NCBI GenBank assembly: GCA_003136615.1
Contig: PLFA01000096.1
Location: 2,484-7,982, forward strand
Direction: 5' to 3'
Source of the DNA: Caulobacteraceae bacterium
Lineage (GTDB): Bacteria > Pseudomonadota > Alphaproteobacteria > Caulobacterales > Caulobacteraceae
DNA length: 5,499 nucleotides
The translations under genes were made by a program, and so were the position numbers. The notes under the pieces are model-generated. The model did not search any database. It was not told where the DNA came from and saw only the letters and a list, made by a program, of their open reading frames with translations. Below, piece by piece: positions 1-5,499 of this stretch (the stretch's first letter is position 1; every line of letters starts with the position of its first letter).

Positions 1-1
1 G

Positions 2-835
2 ATGTGGGACGCCTGTGCCAGGAAGATGGTGGATTTTGGCGGGCGCTTGGAAATGGGCGTTCGGGTTACGAGTTTGGACTGGAACGAGGAGGAGCGCGTG
101 TGGACCGTAAGGGCGGTGCGGGCCGATGGCGCGCCGGCCACCTTTCATGCGCGGAACCTGATTTCGTCATGCCCCATCCGGGAGTTGGCCGAGTCGCTCT
201 CACCGACTCCCAAGAGTCTGGTGCAGGCCCAAGCCTTGAAGTATCGCGACTTCCTGACCGTCGTGCTCATCGGCAAGGCGCGCAAGGAGCTGCCGGACAA
301 CTGGGTCTATATTCACGACCCTGCGGTGAAGGTGGGCAGGGTGCAAAACTTCCGATCCTGGTCTCCCGAAATGGCGCCGGAAGGCCAAGCCTGTCTTGGC
401 CTGGAATATTTCTGCTTCGAGGGAGACGGACTCTGGACCTCGACGGATGAGGAACTTATCGCCCTTGCCAAGGCGGAAATCGCCGCGGTCGGCCTCATGG
501 ACCCGGCAGACGTCGAGGACGCGTGCGTGGTTCGTCAGCCCAAGGCCTACCCGGTCTATGATGAGGAATATCGCGAACATGTGGAAGCGGTTCGGCGCGA
601 CTTCGCAGACCTCTATCCGACCTTGAGCCTGATCGGCCGGAACGGCATGCACAAATACAATAATCAGGACCACGCCATGATGACGGGCATGTTGACGGCC
701 GCCAATATTATTGCTGGCGAGACGCTTTACGATGTCTGGGGCGTGAACGAAGACGCGGAATATGGTGAAGCGGGCGAGTCCGGAACCTTCGCCGCCTTGC
801 TCAGCGAACGCCTCGTGCCTCGGCTCGCGGCCTAA
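2..835 (+). CDS. NAD(P)/FAD-dependent oxidoreductase, UDP-galactopyranose mutase/amine oxidase-like (5' partial)
   Basis: The frame is open from the left edge to TAA at 833-835 and shows 277 residues. The first ATG (position 2) is probably internal: family members are usually about 450-550 residues, and the N-terminal Rossmann GxGxxG FAD site is missing. Visible landmarks, numbered from the first visible codon: an FAD/substrate-domain strand ending NLISSCPIRELAESL (52-66), RVQNFRSWSPEM (113-124) followed by LGLEYFCFEGDGLW, KAYPVYDEEY (181-190), and near the C-terminus GRNGMHKYNNQDH (212-224). In UDP-galactopyranose mutases and relatives the equivalent G-R-x-G-x-x-x-Y-x-x-x-D segment closes the FAD site. 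The protein is probably a cytoplasmic flavoenzyme. Substrate is not determinable; sugar-nucleotide mutase, HemY-like oxidase or polyprenyl/carotenoid-type oxidase are alternatives. It ends 17 nt before a GT-C gene, suggesting an operon and a role in surface glycan synthesis (inference). Confidence 0.85.
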   Translation: MWDACARKMVDFGGRLEMGVRVTSLDWNEEERVWTVRAVRADGAPATFHARNLISSCPIRELAESLSPTPKSLVQAQALKYRDFLTVVLIGKARKELPDNWVYIHDPAVKVGRVQNFRSWSPEMAPEGQACLGLEYFCFEGDGLWTSTDEELIALAKAEIAAVGLMDPADVEDACVVRQPKAYPVYDEEYREHVEAVRRDFADLYPTLSLIGRNGMHKYNNQDHAMMTGMLTAANIIAGETLYDVWGVNEDAEYGEAGESGTFAALLSERLVPRLAA

Positions 836-852
836 TTAGGTCCCGCGGCGCC

Positions 853-2391
853 ATGGCGGACATCGCGGCGAGCAACGCGACCGCCATCGCGCCTGGACGT
901 CTGAAGGTCGACGCATCAACGCTAGGGCTCGGGGTTGTGCTGGTCGTCACGACCATCCTCAAGCTCACGGTCTTTGCGGGCCAGCCCCTGACCATCGACG
1001 AGGTGTGGACCGGCATGATCGCGGGCCAGGGCTCCTTGGCCGGATTGATCCGCGAATGTCAGCGGGATGTGAATGGTCCTCTGGCCTATATCATTGGGTG
1101 GCTTTGGGCCCACCTTAGCGGCCTTTCCAACGGCGCCTTGCGGGCGCCGTCGATGGTCTTTGCCTGCGCCGCTCCGCTCATTGCCCTGGCGCCGCATCGA
1201 CTGGCTAACCGCAGTGTACGCTACGCCTGGGCCACCCTCCTGGCCTGTTGGATGCCAGGCCTAATCTTCGCCGAACAGGCCCGTTGCTATGCGCTGGTGC
1301 TGCTGTTGGCGACGGTCAATGCTGTGACCTATGCGCGCCTCCTTTCGCGACCAAGCGTGGCCATGGCTTTCATCTGGACCTCCGTTTCGGCGCTTTTCAT
1401 CCTTAGCCATTACGTCGCCGGCCTGCTGGTGGGCTGCCAGGGTATCGCCTATCTGGCGATTCACCGCGGTAAGGCGTTCAAGACTTGGCCCGCCGCGCTG
1501 ATGTTCGTCCCCGCCCTGGCCTCAATGGCGTTCCAGGCGGTGAGCCTGATAGGCTTCGCCCAGCCAGCAACCGCCGCTCTGCCGCCCATGGCCTTATCGG
1601 ATATTCTCCCCACAGCGGGCGTTCTCCTCGGGGGGTCTATTGCCTGGCCCCTGATCGCGATTTGGGCATGTGCCGGCCTTATCGCGGCCCGGCGATCACC
1701 CCTGGGGCTCGCGCCAACGCCCGCGAGCGATCAGCAAAAGGCCCTTGTCTGGACCGCGGCCACCGCGCTCCTGGCGACTGGAATCTGTCTTGGCATCGGC
1801 CTGACACGTCCGATCGTTAGTCCGCGGTTCATGACGATTTTCGCACCGGGCGTGATGTTGGGTCTGGCGCTTATGGCCAATCGCCTCTCTCATGTCTGGA
1901 GGGCGGCGCCGGCCGTGCTGGGCGCGCTCGTCTTTGCCTTGGTTTTAACCTTTTCCGCCATGTCACTGTTTTTCAGCCCGCCCACCGCGGGCGCAATGTT
2001 CAGCTTCGAACCGGCTGCCCAGGCGCTGATGGGTTATCAACCCCGCCGGCTGATCTTCTTCTGGGACAACCCGACAACCTCAGGCGCCGGCGCCGACCAG
2101 CTTGACCAGCTTGGCCAGATCGGTGGGTTCTTCTTCAAGCGCGCCGGCCATCCCCTTGCCGTGGACGTCGTGGCCTGGACCAAAGGCGCCGATCCCAACA
2201 CGATGATCTTGTCGAAGGCCCGCGCGCCTGGCGATGCGATCCTCTGGATATATGACCGGGGTGTGCCCGGCGCCCTCGTCATCACCCATCCGCCCGTGAT
2301 CGCGGAACGTGATTCTCATTGGGCTTGTCACGACTTTGGCGACGAGAAGGTCGGCATTGTCGCCTGCCACGGACGCGACAAACAGACATGA
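853..2391 (+). CDS. GT39/ArnT-like polytopic membrane glycosyltransferase, copy A
   Basis: A 512-residue, very hydrophobic protein. A first membrane segment lies at about 22-41. A loop follows with the acidic pair D49-E50 in TIDEVWTGMIAGQ, then VNGPLAY (73-79), comparable to the Asp/Glu loop and following [HN]-x-P-L-x-Y element of GT-C transferases. Further hydrophobic segments run to about 373. Other family-like motifs are EQARCYAL (141-148), SHY (185-187) and SPRFMTIFAPGVML (323-336). A hydrophilic loop at 279-297 separates membrane blocks. Residues from about 383 form a soluble domain with FFWD (402-405), GGFFFKRAGHP (424-434), GADPNT (445-450) and Cys492/Cys505. GT-C enzymes transfer sugars from polyprenyl-phosphate carriers outside the cytoplasmic membrane; donor and acceptor are unknown here. 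ATG 853 is chosen because it gives the same N-terminal length as the downstream paralogue; the ribosome site is weak (TTAGG at 836-840, 12 nt away), consistent with coupling to the upstream gene. Confidence 0.85.
   Translation: MADIAASNATAIAPGRLKVDASTLGLGVVLVVTTILKLTVFAGQPLTIDEVWTGMIAGQGSLAGLIRECQRDVNGPLAYIIGWLWAHLSGLSNGALRAPSMVFACAAPLIALAPHRLANRSVRYAWATLLACWMPGLIFAEQARCYALVLLLATVNAVTYARLLSRPSVAMAFIWTSVSALFILSHYVAGLLVGCQGIAYLAIHRGKAFKTWPAALMFVPALASMAFQAVSLIGFAQPATAALPPMALSDILPTAGVLLGGSIAWPLIAIWACAGLIAARRSPLGLAPTPASDQQKALVWTAATALLATGICLGIGLTRPIVSPRFMTIFAPGVMLGLALMANRLSHVWRAAPAVLGALVFALVLTFSAMSLFFSPPTAGAMFSFEPAAQALMGYQPRRLIFFWDNPTTSGAGADQLDQLGQIGGFFFKRAGHPLAVDVVAWTKGADPNTMILSKARAPGDAILWIYDRGVPGALVITHPPVIAERDSHWACHDFGDEKVGIVACHGRDKQT
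2095..2112 (+). repeat. Two perfect tandem copies of a 9-nt unit inside copy A
   Basis: GACCAGCTT occurs twice back to back and encodes Asp-Gln-Leu twice (residues 415-420). The paralogue downstream has only one Asp-Gln-Leu before the conserved GGFFF block, so copy A appears to carry an in-frame three-codon expansion just before that block. Confidence 0.8.
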
Positions 2392-2457
2392 ACCTCGGAT
2401 GATCCTCTTGACAGATCGGGGCGGCGCCTGATGACAGGGTGAAAGCGAGGCGGGACC
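2392..2457 (+). promoter_or_regulatory. Intergenic gap between the two GT-C genes with a possible promoter
   Basis: The 66-nt gap contains a perfect TTGACA hexamer at 2408-2413. The best -10-like candidate is GATGAC at 2430-2435 with 16-nt spacing, matching the consensus TATAAT at only three positions. It could give copy B some independent expression, but the gap is also short enough for read-through from copy A. No terminator-like hairpin followed by a T run is visible. Weak call. Confidence 0.25.
2447..2450 (+). promoter_or_regulatory. Ribosome binding site for copy B
   Basis: GAGG lies 7 nt before ATG 2458, within a purine-rich stretch. It supports that ATG over the in-frame ATG at 2464, which would be 13 nt away. 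Copy A has no comparably good site. Confidence 0.6.
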
Positions 2458-3975
2458 ATGGCGATGTCTGTCAAGGTTGACGCTGTACAGGCTGCGCGCG
2501 GGTTCCGCGTCACTCCCGCCTCCGTGGCGCTGGCCGTCCTGCTGCTCATCACCACGATCCTCAAGTTCTCGGTCTATGCTGGCCAGACTCTAAACATCGA
2601 TGAGGTCTGGACCGGGATGATTGCGGGACAGCGGTCCCTCGCCGGCCTGATCCGCCAGTGCGAGATCGAGGTCAATGGACCGCTGAGCTATGTCATCGCC
2701 TGGCTCTGGGCGCCTTTTGGCGGCCTATCCAATGCCGGTCTTCGCCTGCCATCCGCATTGTTCGCCTGCGCCACGCCCTTTGTCGCCCTCGCACCCCGCC
2801 GCTTGATGCCGCCAATGGCGCGTTTCGTGTGGGCCGCATTGCTGGCCTGCTGGTTGCCCGAATTCGCCTTCGCCGAGCTGGCGCGCTGCTATGCGCTTGT
2901 CGCCCTTCTGGCGACGGCAAACACAGTGGCCTATGCGCGGCTCCTATCTCGGCCGAGCCTCGCCGCCGCCGCCGTCTGGTCCCTGATCAGCGCCCTACTG
3001 ATTCTGGACCACTACTTCGCGGTGATCCTTATAGGCTGCCAGGGTTTCGGCTATCTGGCTCTTAAGAGAGGCCGGGCTCTACGCACCTGGCCGGCTGCCT
3101 TGATCTTCATCCCGGCGCTGGCGGACATCGCCCTAAAGGCGGCCACTTTGTCGCATTTCGCGACGCCCGGGGTGTCCTGGATCGATCGCCTCACCCTGGA
3201 CGACCTGCCAAATCTGGTGGCGTTCCTGGCGGGAAACCTTTTTTTAGCGGCCGTTATCGCCGTCGCGCTCGCCATCGGCTGGTTTCTGGACAGGCGGCGA
3301 TCTCGGCCGCCAGAGGCTTACCCGCCAGCGGAGGGTCGCGACGCCCTGATGACCACCGCCGCGCTTGCCGCGCTTGCCGCCGCGATCAGTATTGGGCTCG
3401 GGTTCGTGTTCCCCATACTGACATCCCGATATCTGACGGTTGAAGTGCCAGGTTTGATGCTGGCTTTGGCGCTCATGGCCGAACGCTTCTCGCGTGGCTG
3501 GCCGGTTCTCCCTGCCCTGATTGCGGGGTCAGCCATGAGCCTCGTCATTGGGCTTGCCGCGCACACCGACCTTGTGACTCAACCCGCGGTGACCGCCTTC
3601 AGCTTCGAGCCCGCGGCCAAGGCCTTGATAGCTGACAACCCGCGCCGTCTCGTATTTTTCTGGGACACTCCCCAGGCCCAAGGCGGGGACGAGGACCAAC
3701 TGGCTCAGGTGGGCGGGTTCTTCTTCCGACGGGCTGGCCACCCGATCCCGATTGATGCTGTCTCCGGGGTTCACGGCGCGGATCCCAACACCGTCCTCCT
3801 CGCGAAAGCCGCCGCGCCCGGCACGGATATTCTCTGGATGTTCGACAGGGATGCGGAAGGCACGGCCGCCGTGGACCATCCGCCGGACATCAGCCGCCGT
3901 GATCCCAGGTGGTCGTGCCGGGACTTCGGCGAGGGGGACATCGGCATCCTTGCCTGCCGCCGGGCGCGCGCTTAA
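2458..3975 (+). CDS. GT39/ArnT-like polytopic membrane glycosyltransferase, copy B (paralogue of copy A)
   Basis: A 505-residue paralogue of the preceding gene, alignable end to end with few gaps. In the 85-residue block from TTILK to the LAPRRL segment about 60 residues are identical by hand count. Conserved elements: D48-E49 in NIDEVWTGMIAGQ, VNGPLSY (72-78), ELARCYAL (140-147), DHY (184-186), SRYLTVEVPGLML (323-335), then a soluble C-terminal domain from about 380 with FFWD (400-403), GGFFFRRAGHP (419-429), GADPNT (440-445) and Cys487/Cys500. Predicted to lie in the cytoplasmic membrane with the Asp-Glu loop and C-terminal domain outside, using a polyprenyl-phosphate sugar (family inference). 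The central region (about 224-300) differs most from copy A, so donor or acceptor choice may differ. The stop TAA is 11 nt from the stop of the convergent TPR gene. Confidence 0.85.
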   Translation: MAMSVKVDAVQAARGFRVTPASVALAVLLLITTILKFSVYAGQTLNIDEVWTGMIAGQRSLAGLIRQCEIEVNGPLSYVIAWLWAPFGGLSNAGLRLPSALFACATPFVALAPRRLMPPMARFVWAALLACWLPEFAFAELARCYALVALLATANTVAYARLLSRPSLAAAAVWSLISALLILDHYFAVILIGCQGFGYLALKRGRALRTWPAALIFIPALADIALKAATLSHFATPGVSWIDRLTLDDLPNLVAFLAGNLFLAAVIAVALAIGWFLDRRRSRPPEAYPPAEGRDALMTTAALAALAAAISIGLGFVFPILTSRYLTVEVPGLMLALALMAERFSRGWPVLPALIAGSAMSLVIGLAAHTDLVTQPAVTAFSFEPAAKALIADNPRRLVFFWDTPQAQGGDEDQLAQVGGFFFRRAGHPIPIDAVSGVHGADPNTVLLAKAAAPGTDILWMFDRDAEGTAAVDHPPDISRRDPRWSCRDFGEGDIGILACRRARA

Positions 3976-3986
3976 GTCGAGAACGC
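3976..3986. other. 11-nt convergent junction between two operons
   Basis: The plus-strand glycosyltransferase gene stops at 3975 and the minus-strand TPR gene stops at 3987. The only symmetry is a 4-bp TAAG/CTTA pair spanning both stop codons with a 9-nt loop, too weak to call an intrinsic terminator. Termination on either strand must occur inside the opposing gene or be factor-dependent. Confidence 0.6.
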
Positions 3987-4838
3987 TTACCTTTGCGGCG
4001 GCGGTCCTGCCGAAGGTGACTGTGAGGGTGGCTTGATTCCGAGAATGGCCTCGGCGCGCGCGTGATCGCCCAGAGCGCGGAGCGTCTGATAGTAACGCCG
4101 ATTACTGGTGATCTCCGCCTGACCAAGGTCATCGCGGGCGGCGGCGGCGGCCGCGTCGTCCTGACCAGCCAAGCCATAGATCAGGGCCAGATTGAGGCGA
4201 TAGCGGGCGGTGGCGTGGGGGGACGCCGTCAGGGCCGAAAGGGTCGCGATAGCCGCGGTGTAGTCGCCCGCTAGGCCCTGCGAGAGGCCCAGATTATTTC
4301 GCAGTGTCGGGTCGTCCGGCGTATCCTTGAGGCCTTCCTTGTAGGCGTTTTGAGCCGCGGCATGATCGCCCAGGAGATCCTCCGTCACGCCGATTCCATT
4401 ATAGGCCGCGGCCTGGGGGTGGGCATGCTTGACCGCCTCGAAATGGCTGAGCGCGTCCTGGGGACGGTCCAGGCGCAGGGCGAGACGCCCCAGCTCCAGT
4501 TCGATCCGCCAATCCGATGGCGCCCTCGCCAGAGCGGCGCGATAGGCCTCCACGGCCGCCGGGAGACTTCCCGTCTTCGCCATCAGCGCCCCGAGGTCCG
4601 CGAGCGGTTTAGGGTCTTTCGGCGCCAGTTGCGCGGCGCGCTGATAAAAGGCGCTGGCCGAATTGAGATCGCCCGCGTCGGCCGCCGCCTCGGCGGCCTT
4701 GATGAAGGCGTCTTCGGACTTCTCAGGCGTATCGCGAACCAGGCCGGGGGTGGCAAAGCTGGCCGGCGCCGTCGCGAGACCGATCACGGCGAGGCCCATG
4801 GCCAGAAGTCGGCGAGACATCCTGGATCGCGGCGCCAC
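3987..4838 (-). CDS. Exported TPR protein, TadD-like
   Basis: A protein of 283 residues from GTG 4838, or 277 from the in-frame ATG at 4820. The N-terminus is a Sec-type signal: basic RSRMSRR, hydrophobic LLAMGLAVIGLATA, and likely cleavage after PASFA (residue 29). There is no lipobox Cys. The mature part is a run of TPR units of about 34 residues, at roughly 41-74, 75-108, 109-142, 143-175, 176-209 and a degenerate one at 210-243, with the typical G-x-x-x-x-A and aromatic/A-L-P spacing. The C-terminal half (NNLGLSQGLAGDYTAA, then RLNLALIYGLAGQDDAA with a following RDDL) resembles TadD proteins of Flp/Tad pilus systems, but no tad genes are visible. The tail is rich in Pro, Ser and Gln (269-283). 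It probably acts as a periplasmic protein-interaction scaffold; partner unknown. It follows the esterase gene by 4 nt, so translation is probably coupled. Confidence 0.85.
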   Translation of the reverse strand: MAPRSRMSRRLLAMGLAVIGLATAPASFATPGLVRDTPEKSEDAFIKAAEAAADAGDLNSASAFYQRAAQLAPKDPKPLADLGALMAKTGSLPAAVEAYRAALARAPSDWRIELELGRLALRLDRPQDALSHFEAVKHAHPQAAAYNGIGVTEDLLGDHAAAQNAYKEGLKDTPDDPTLRNNLGLSQGLAGDYTAAIATLSALTASPHATARYRLNLALIYGLAGQDDAAAAAARDDLGQAEITSNRRYYQTLRALGDHARAEAILGIKPPSQSPSAGPPPQR

Positions 4839-4854
4839 CGGCCTAGTACCGCCA
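4836..4854 (-). promoter_or_regulatory. Start region of the TPR gene: GTG preceded by a weak GGCGG site
   Basis: Reading the minus strand, TGGCGG (4854-4849) lies inside the last esterase codons, 10 nt before GTG 4838, and the esterase stop TAG (4845-4843) is 4 nt before it. The alternative ATG at 4820 has only an AGG directly touching it and no properly spaced site. This mildly favours GTG with translational coupling; both starts keep the signal peptide. Confidence 0.4.
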
Positions 4855-5499
4855 ACTCGTCAGATCCGCTCCTGGCGGAGCCGTCGCTTTGATGCGCGCG
4901 AGGATCTTGGGCAGATATTGAACGTCATAGTGGAGGCGGGAATAGGCGTTAGGTAAGGAGGGATCGCCGTTCCAGCAGTGTTCTGCCCGGTCCCCATAGG
5001 CGATCTCCCCTTGATAGGGCGGGTCCAGCTTTTCCAGCCGCTCTTGCGCGAAATAGACCGCGTCGGTGAGATAATATGTATCGGCGCTGCCCACATAAAT
5101 GTGGATCTTACCCTGCAGCTTAGGCGCTATCGTCTTCCAGTCCCTCGCGATGATGTAGGCAAGATCGTAGTGGTCCCGCCAATAGGCGGCCACGGCGGGA
5201 TCAATATCGCCGGTGACCTTATCAAAAATCGGCGCGGGATATCCGCCCGCCCCCACCGGCCCGAACACGGCCGCCCAGATGTCATATTGGCCGCCGGAAC
5301 GCCCCAGATCGCCCTGGGCCAGTTCCTGGTAGTTCAGATCCCGCTGGGTGGCGGCGATCTCGCCCAGATAGTTCCGCTCCCCCGGCCGCTCCACCTTCAG
5401 CGCCTCGCCCGCGTTCACATAGGCGTTCTTGTCGGCGTAGAGGTTGATAACCGTGTAGCCGCGAAAATCGATGGGGTCCGGGCAGGCGGCGAAGGCGCC
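4843..5499 (-). CDS. Putative esterase, alpha/beta hydrolase fold (5' partial; C-terminal 218 residues)
   Basis: The frame is open without a stop from TAG at 4845-4843 to the right edge. A GTG at 5418 could look like a start, but the 27 codons before it (GAFAACPDPIDFRGYTVINL and on) read as family sequence, so the true start is outside the window. The pattern FAACPDPIDFR, then IHIYVGSADTYYLTDAV, then YGDRAEHCWNGD matches my recollection of large bacterial putative esterases related to esterase D (PF00756), in which the nucleophile Ser lies further upstream. The likely acid is the Asp of GSADTYY (visible residue 140) and the likely catalytic His that of AEHCW (visible residue 174, codon 4980-4978). 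Substrate and location cannot be told without the N-terminus. It is the upstream gene of a pair with the TPR protein, with a 4-nt gap. Confidence 0.8.
   Translation of the reverse strand, partial: GAFAACPDPIDFRGYTVINLYADKNAYVNAGEALKVERPGERNYLGEIAATQRDLNYQELAQGDLGRSGGQYDIWAAVFGPVGAGGYPAPIFDKVTGDIDPAVAAYWRDHYDLAYIIARDWKTIAPKLQGKIHIYVGSADTYYLTDAVYFAQERLEKLDPPYQGEIAYGDRAEHCWNGDPSLPNAYSRLHYDVQYLPKILARIKATAPPGADLTSWRY

Noticed and set aside
200..673. A 157-residue minus-strand open frame within the flavoenzyme gene
   Set aside because: It is fully antisense to a gene with strong family motifs and shows no domain or convincing start signal of its own.
2431..2442. A tiny ATG-to-TGA open frame (ATGACAGGGTGA) before copy B, as a possible leader peptide
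   Set aside because: It encodes only three residues, has no clear ribosome site or attenuator hairpin, and such chance frames are common.
3239..3245. A run of seven T in copy B that might act as a slippage or frameshift site
   Set aside because: The zero frame continues in register with copy A through the conserved C-terminal domain, so no frameshift is needed; the run encodes ordinary Leu-Phe-Leu in a membrane segment.
3529..3879. A 116-residue minus-strand open frame within copy B
   Set aside because: It overlaps the conserved C-terminal domain of copy B, and similar shadow frames also occur opposite copy A, as expected from the paralogous sequence.
4350..4892. A 180-residue plus-strand open frame opposite the TPR gene
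   Set aside because: It lies antisense to a clear TPR gene with a signal peptide, is Arg/Gly-rich as expected from a high-GC shadow frame, and has no recognisable motif.

Overview
This is a GC-rich, densely coding window with no RNA genes, insertion sequences or CRISPR arrays that I can see. Gene style (high GC, GC-rich third positions, short spacers, a TadD-like TPR protein) suggests an alphaproteobacterium, perhaps Caulobacterales such as Caulobacter or Phenylobacterium. That placement is an inference from memory of similar proteins and was not tested.

Layout. A plus-strand cluster fills positions 1-3975. It starts with the C-terminal part of a flavin-dependent oxidoreductase of the UDP-galactopyranose-mutase/amine-oxidase type (its start lies before the window). 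After 17 nt comes a 512-residue polytopic membrane protein, and after a further 66 nt a 505-residue paralogue. Both membrane proteins look like GT-C (GT39/ArnT-like) glycosyltransferases: an Asp-Glu pair in the first extracytoplasmic loop, an E-x-x-R-C-Y motif, about 11-13 hydrophobic segments, and a shared soluble C-terminal domain of about 125 residues. A minus-strand pair fills 3987-5499: the C-terminal part of a large putative esterase (start beyond the right edge), followed after 4 nt by a secreted TPR protein resembling TadD. The two clusters converge and are separated by only 11 nt.

How the genes may work together. The plus-strand genes fit a cell-surface glycan locus. GT-C enzymes use polyprenyl-phosphate-linked sugars on the periplasmic side, and the flavoenzyme could act on a sugar nucleotide or lipid-linked precursor; none of this is proven by the sequence. 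The minus-strand pair looks like a separate transcription unit with an exported TPR protein translated right after the esterase.

The most interesting feature is the old tandem duplication of the GT-C gene. The catalytic loop and the C-terminal domain are well conserved between copies, while the central membrane region has diverged. I see no clear evidence of a wholly new system.
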